64,000 nt of DNA from Gnetum montanum (Eukaryota > Streptophyta > Gnetopsida > Gnetales > Gnetaceae): contig MNCI01035635.1 of NCBI GenBank assembly GCA_015680685.1, positions 116,966 to 180,965 of the forward strand. The letters run 5' to 3'. A model generated the notes under the pieces. The model worked only from the letters and a program-made list of their open reading frames with translations. It did not search any database and was not told the origin of the DNA. This document shows positions 58,141 through 64,000 of this stretch, piece after piece (positions within the stretch are counted from its first letter, which is position 1; every line of letters starts with the position of its first letter). A program made the position numbers and the translations under genes.

Positions 58141-59208
58141 TATGTATTCCTTCATCAACATATACGAAATATATAAACTTTTATTTTAACTAATTTATGT
58201 TTACTAGTATATATTATTTGGAATGCAAATAGTGATGATAACTTAAAAAATAAAAATAAAAAATTAAATTCTACTCATAGCCTGTGAAACCACTACACAA
58301 GAGAACTTACGGGTCTAATATTTGTTGCATTATATAGAGTCAAGACCATTGATTCTTTAAAGATTCATCCTTCTTTCCATGTGCAAAGATACAGAAAAAT
58401 TTCAGATGTTAAACATCTCCAAGTAGAATTGCATAGGGAGCTCATTTGGCTCAATTAGAGAATTAGGCATATTAAGTTCACACTTATCATTGTATTTTGT
58501 CTTTTGCTCAATCTTATTATGCAACCCTGTAATGTTTGTTACAATAATTGTGCAATGTATTCCTTCATCAACACATGTGAAATATATAAGTTTTATTTTA
58601 ACCAATTTATGTTTACCAATATATATTATTTGGAATGCACATAGTGATGATAACTTAAAAAATAAAAAAAATAATTAAATTCTACTCATAGTCCATGAAA
58701 CCGCTTCACAAGATGACTAATGGGTCTAATGTTTGTTACATTATTTAGAGTCAAGACCATTGATTTTTTAAAGATTCATCATCCTTTCTATNCCACAAGA
58801 TGACTAATGGGTCTAATGTTTGCTACATTATTTAGAGTCAAGACCATTGATTTTATAAAGATTCATCATCCTTTCTATGTGCAAAGATACAAAAAGATTT
58901 TAGATGCTAAACATCTCCAAAGTAGAATTGCACAAGAAGTTCGTTTTGCTCAATTGGAGGATTAGGCATATTAAGTTCACAGTTATCATTGTATTTTGTC
59001 TTTTGCTCAATCGTATTATACAACTCTGTAATGTTTGATGCAATAATTGTGCAATGTATTCCTTCATCAACATATACAAAATATATAAACTTTTATTTTA
59101 ATCAATTTATGTTTACCAGTATATATTATTTGGAATGCAAATAGTGATGATAATTTAAAAAATAAAAAAAATAATTAAATTTTATTCATAGCTTTCGAAA
59201 CTGCTCCA
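58029..59208 (+). repeat. Tandem triplication of the helicase C-terminal segment
   Basis: Units begin GATTCTTTAAAGATTCATCC at 58029, its equivalent at about 58352, and again at about 58756/58842. Each carries the helicase C-terminal coding bit (RKISDAKHIQ-like) followed by a shared TATTATTTGGAATGCAAATAG block. Units two and three also share about 80 bp absent from the first. A single N at 58792 lies in an 86 bp near-duplicate (58706-58791, 58793-58879). Confidence 0.75.
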
Positions 59209-59626
59209 CTAGCTTTTATATATATATATATATATATTGGCGGAGATAATTTTAAAAAAATGATGCTAACCAAGCCCGACTACTAGACGAGGTAACAAGA
59301 TAACTAAAAACAAAATCATTCATCTCTCCTCTGTTTCTCTTCCACTTATCCAATTTAGCTTTATCCTCTTGATCAAGTTTGTTGTTTCTTTCTTTATTCA
59401 TAGCGTTTTTGAGAAATAAATCTCTTGCATAAATAATGCTCAAAAACGCTATGAACAAACAAAGAAAGAGCAAACTTGACCAAGAGGGTAAAACTAAATT
59501 GGGTAAGTGAAAGAGAAACAGAGAAGGGATGAGTGATTTCGTTTTTAGTTATCTTGTAACATCATTTTTTTTTAAAATCATCTTGGCCAATTTATAGATA
59601 GATAGATACATATATATCTAAGCTAG
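59209..59626. mobile_element. Foldback MITE, copy 2 (complete)
   Basis: Ends are CTAGCTT and AAGCTAG, inverted copies. Inside are a TA microsatellite, TTGGCGGAGAT against ATCTTGGCCAA, and long fold-back arms around AAGATAACTAAAAAC. It is inserted in the third helicase unit. It has no coding capacity. The same family as 1-348. Confidence 0.8.
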
Positions 59627-61320
59627 TTTGTAAATGTATATCTGTAATTTTTATATCTGTAATTTTTATTTTACTTATTTTAACTTGTATGTTAATTGTT
59701 TGAAACACTAGTCAAACCATCTTGTTGGAAAAGTTAAATCGGTCATTAATTGCCTTCTGGGCTATTAAATGCCAAGTAAAAAATCATTGGTAAATACCAA
59801 TGATTAAGAACTGGGCAAAAATCTCAAATTGGCTTGAAAAACGAGTTGAAAAAACTCGGCAACTCAGATGATTAGTCTTAAAAAATGTAACACATGTTTT
59901 ATATTTAATTCTATTATTTTAAAGTTTTCTTTGTTATATTAATTATTTTTTATTTGACTTTGGTTACTTCTTTCATAAAAACTCCTATCAATCTGCGACT
60001 TCTTGGTCATTTTTAAGTTTTTAATGATTAATCGGCTCCAAATCGTCCGAGTCAACTTGGGTCCAAGACGAAAGTAAACTGACGCTTAATCGCCTACACG
60101 GTGAATGATCGCCCTGGGAAAAATCATTGATAAATACCATAAAACTGAACAATCACGCCCCTGGATTGGTGACCAAATTCAGGAGTAGAGCCACAAAATT
60201 GGTACTTAACTGGGAGGAGGAAGGAGGCCGCACTGAAACAGCAATCCGGTGTGGGACATGAGCGCCAAGGCCGCCGCGGACACGATGTTGAGCTCCACGG
60301 TGGCCAATCCGTGTGTCAGGGCCGTGTGTTGAGGCCGGAATTAGGTCACCAAACTCTGGAATCGTTTCTTCTTCCTAATACTAATTGTCGGCCGAGAAGC
60401 ATTGCAGCGGCGTTTTGTCTGTTTGTCCACCCATAATGAGCACGAGATTAGGTTTCCAAAACATTTTGAAAAAGATTGCCCCCTTTGTTTGGGGTGAGTT
60501 GCCTTTAATAGTATCTACCGGGTTGCTCCTTCGACAGTAATGGCCGATCAAAGTGTTCTCTTTGGCTAGTTTCTCGGCTTCTTTACATTTAGAAGACTAC
60601 CGCTCTTCACATTTTAGGTTATCAAATTGTTCCATTCTTTACCTGGTGTTTTTTATTTTTATAATTTTTTAATCTTGTATCAACAAAATAAGGTGATTTA
60701 TATTAGTTCATTTTTGCCATCTGCCTTTATGAAATACTAGATTGTTGTTTATTTGCAGTTGCTTCAAACCATCTTCAATCACGTGACTATTGTGCATTGC
60801 ATCTAGGAAATGCCCTAGCATCTACAAAATCTCAATAAAAAAAAAAAAACTCATTTGTGAGATTTGACAAGGTTTTATAGTTTACTACCAACCAAATGCT
60901 AATCCTCTTCCTTTCATATCTACCCTTGGACTAGCATTGGTATAGTTATAATTTTTTAAAGTATCATGCTACTTATACGTCTTACGCTATACTTATATTT
61001 TTTTTATTTTTTATTTTTTTAATTTCCAAAGACTTAAAGACAGGAAGGTTTTAGCTTTTGTTGCTGTTTGTTCTTTATCTTTGATTAATGTATTCTTTAT
61101 TCTCTAGAGAGAGTTTTCTCCTCTTTACAAGAAATCTTTTAGTAAGAAGTGAAAACATGTACCTAGATGTGTAGGGCATGTGGTTAGGACACTCATCTCT
61201 TAGTTGGGAGATTGTGAGTTTGATTCCTGCCTATGCTTCTAGGTGTAGCAATAATAGAGTAGTTTTGCATTGGGACCCTTTTTATTTGTGGGTGAAATCT
61301 ACCTTGTTGTGTGGGTAAGG
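59627..61320. repeat. Repeat J, right copy
   Basis: Direct repeat of 4488-6010 in the same orientation. It has an extra stretch of about 175 bp at 59857-60033 and a 15 bp tandem duplication (ATATCTGTAATTTTT, from about 59638). It ends where element D is inserted. Confidence 0.8.
61169..61320 (+). mobile_element. tRNA-related SINE-like unit (right)
   Basis: GGGCATGTGGTTAGGACAC (A-box side), TCTCTTAGTTGGGAGA (anticodon-like hairpin), GAGTTTGATTCCTGCC (B-box side) and the tail ending GTGTGGGTAAGG. It is better preserved than the left copy. Confidence 0.5.
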
Positions 61321-62219
61321 TGATGAGTGGTGAGGTACCCCTATGCTCAACCATGGGAATCAGGCATTCACATGCGACTCGGTCGAATTCCATAGACTAT
61401 AAGCACTTGCATACACCAAACTTTAACCAGCAAAACCTTGTGTTAGAATAGTCATTGTCTTCCCAACCTCACTTGTAGTGTTTTGATGCGATGGTTAAGT
61501 GAGATTAAGGCAAATGATTTTTGTGGCTTTTCTCTTTATCTTCTAGAGTCTAATTCTTGAAACGAAATGTAAGGAATGGAATATTGTGTAGTCTATAGTT
61601 ATCCTAATCTATCTCTTAACTCTTCCTAGCATAAGCATTCGATCTCATCTTCCATGCACATCCTGAGCATCCCCTAACCACTATTGGGTTATCAGACGTT
61701 AAGCATCATTGGGTTGCCAAGTGTTGGGTTTACGTTTGAGATGGTTGTACTTATGATTTTTACAAGATATAAAAGAGCGATGACGATTAAGTGATAACAA
61801 TAAAAACCTAAGGAATTGTTAAAGCATAAAAATATTAAACTATTAAATGATTAAATGACTAAATCCAATTGCTGCAAGGAATGCTTGAGATACTCGTCTT
61901 TATTGCCAGTCACACCAATGGGCTCAGGTACATTAATGCTCCAATAAAGAGCCAAACACCTTTCTCACACCTGCTGTGAGCACTTGGAAAATATTCTAAC
62001 TCTCATAGAAACAAATTACAAGAGCTTTGCTACAGCTGCCAAAAAGATACCTAATTGTGGCGGAAGCACACTTATTCATAGGCTAGAACAGACGCTGCGT
62101 AAATGAGGCCATGTAGACGCATGGACAGATGCGTCGATGGGGCCACATCGATGCAGCCATGTATAAAAGGCCCCGTATACATGGCCAATCGACACATTGA
62201 CTGATGAGCACTTCATCAT
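61321..62219 (-). repeat. 3' LTR of element D (E family, minus strand)
   Basis: TGATGAG to TTCATCA, homologous to the E LTRs. A minus-strand GTGGGGGTA tract follows inside (62220-62230). It was inserted at the end of the SINE-like unit in repeat J. The left J copy shows the uninterrupted sequence. The other LTR lies beyond the window. Confidence 0.85.
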
Positions 62220-64000
62220 ACCCCCACGACTAAGTGAAAACTCATCCTCAAGTTTCATTACAATTTGGAAGGTATGAAGTTCTTATTACAACACACATAA
62301 CACAACACATCTATAAAGACATCAACTTTACTGATGCACCAAGTGCCTGAGTGTACAGAGAAGAATGAATTACAAAATGGTTGTGTTCAAAGATAAAATT
62401 GAACACCTTGATGATCCTGGATTCTCTACTATGCTGAAAGATGCAAAAATTGTTGGAGAAGATCACACCGTCCTTGGTGGCGCATGTGGCGACAGTTGTG
62501 TGGATGATGGTTATCCCATAGCAACTGCAACTTTCAGAGGCAACCGAAAAGCCTCCAAGAGAGCTCTCATTTTCTCTTCTTTGCTTCTGGGATCGTTCAC
62601 TATCCAAGCAGCTTCACCAATGTGTGCCAGGACTAGAACCTCCCAAGGGCATGGAAATGCAGGAAAGAGTTCTTTCAGATTGACAAACTAGGCCACGAAC
62701 CATTTTCGTTCGATGTCGAATGTTTAGATTGATGTATGTAACTGCTGGTAGTCATTCATTCATCGGGCCAAGTTCTCAGAAATCACACATTGTTGTTCAA
62801 AATGCGTGCGAAGCACCTCGAGTTTCACATTTGTTGTTTTCAATTTTTGTTTCGTCACTTTATGTGCTTGGAACTTTCCCTTGTATAAAGACTACGAGGT
62901 GGCCACTTGCTTTTCTAGGTCAAACCATAGCCTTTCGGCTATTAGCATAGCCAAGTTTGCATCACGAAGGTTGGCCAACTCCATGTACTCTATCATTTCT
63001 TCAACCTACAGTTCCTTGAGACGGATCTCAGCCTAGTTGTAGGCATTCAATCTATCTAAGATGGGTTGCCATACCTCGCCTCCTTCTCGAAGCTACTGGA
63101 GTGCCTGGTTTAGTTTGGCCTTTGCAACTTGAATATGCTTTTCATGTACTTCCTTCTGCAATCCCACTTGGTCCCTGTAATGATTTTTAACTTTTTCAAA
63201 CTTAAGGGCTTCATTTTTCCAAGCGGTGATTTTGATAGTTGATTTTTGTTGCAAGGCCCAAACCTTCTCCATAGATAGATTTCGATTTTTGATGGCCAAT
63301 CTCCTCACATCAGCATTCACCTTGGCTAGCTCTTCCTGCTATTGATGGATAAAGTCTTTCATGTGTTGATTTTCAACACCAACATTGCACAGGCGATGAA
63401 ATTTTGCAGTCAGCCTAACATTCTCCCAACGAATCTCCACCAAGTTCTTGTTTAGATGATATGTGTGAGTGTCTATCAAGGACTTGTCAAAGATCGCCGA
63501 CTCTCGCTCATCTTCAACCGTCTATAGCTTGGCTTGAAGCTATTGAAAAGATTCATCTCTAGTGAGTTCATGGTTGAGGAGAGTTGGATCAGCAAGTTGG
63601 ACCCTTAATTGGGCAACTTTCATCACCAAGCGTTGATAATTGGCTTGCGCTACTTCAAGTTGCCCCTCCAAGATGAGGCTCTTGCCCCTTGCTGAGAGAA
63701 GCTCTGACTAGGTTGTGGTGATATTATCCGAAAGATCAAAGACATCTGGAAGAGGTTGCTTGGTTCCCACTAGTTGGTCCAATAGTTCTTCATGTTGGGC
63801 TACATCGATCTTGCTACATGAAGTCCCTACGGTTTTTTGTATATCTTCAAGTCCATGTACGTCTGGTACAGGTGCCACCGATGCATTAAGAACCATAGTA
63901 ATCATATTAGCAACCACTTTAGCCATAATTTCTTGTCCCTGGTGCTGCATCACCAGGACAGTTGCCCCCTCTCCATCCTCCAAGCATACCGAAAAAGTAG
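62220..64000 (-). pseudogene. Element D extra ORF (retrotransposon, 3' part)
   Basis: Minus-strand frame rich in Lys/Glu/Gln/Leu with few stops. Pieces read HEELLDQLVGTKQPLPDVF, SLILEGQLEVAQANYQRLVM, RRLAIKNRNLSMEKVWALQQ, KAKLNQALQ. The composition suggests long coiled coils. It is collinear with E 11631-12994 plus 38623 onward, without G, and so shows the empty G site (AAGCT once at 63537-63541). Function is unknown. Confidence 0.65.

Noticed and set aside
57738-59208. A Helitron
   Set aside because: PIF1-like motifs alone are not enough; no Rep domain, TC start or CTRR hairpin end was seen.

Overview
This 64 kb window looks like intergenic DNA from a seed plant with a large, repeat-rich nuclear genome. 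It is AT-rich and packed with nested LTR retrotransposons, a tRNA-derived SINE-like repeat, foldback MITEs and fragments of plant genes (subtilase, UDP-glycosyltransferase, PIF1-like helicase). LTR pairs differ at roughly 1 in 7 to 1 in 9 positions in hand-counted stretches, and every coding region carries stops or frameshifts, so the insertions are old. A gymnosperm would fit, but the sequence alone does not settle the species. I see no intact host gene. There are five sequence gaps: an N run at 22598-22861 and single Ns at 24892, 29523, 29917 and 58792, and all four single-N joins look artefactual.

Layout. 1-348: foldback MITE. 349-3229: left arm of a large inverted repeat with a subtilase relic, ending beside a UGT fragment. 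4488-6010: repeat 'J' with a SINE-like unit. 7311-53957: a nest of LTR retrotransposons. 53958-57430: right arm of the inverted repeat. 57431-59208: PIF1-like helicase relic with a triplicated C-terminal segment. 59209-59626: second MITE. 59627-61320: second copy of J. 61321-64000: 3' end of another retrotransposon (element D).

The nest, oldest to youngest. Element F (Ty3/gypsy, + strand, from 7311, 3' LTR missing) carries three insertions: an LTR of the E family (9121-9972), complete element E (10696 to about 49589, minus strand, Athila-like) and a solo LTR (50452-52001). E is interrupted by element G (13000-38617, + strand, target duplication AAGCT). G is interrupted by element H (14548-32565, + strand, target duplication GAGAG). 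H is a Tat-lineage element with gag, protease, RT, RNase H, a second RNase H and integrase. G has related LTRs, gag and protease but no RT, RNase H or integrase, so it looks non-autonomous and possibly H-dependent.

The most unusual object lies inside H between protease and RT (about 20.6-25.9 kb). It is an antisense gene with six exons and five GT-AG introns whose phases all fit, its own TATA-like box and an AATAAA signal. The predicted product has a region resembling an FCP1-type HAD phosphatase fold, then a retrotransposon-type extra-ORF region, an acidic stretch and a probable coiled coil. Related short motifs flank the cassette on both sides. On the sense strand a frame-preserving intron (20491-26098) could remove the whole cassette and join protease to RT. 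This copy is decayed.
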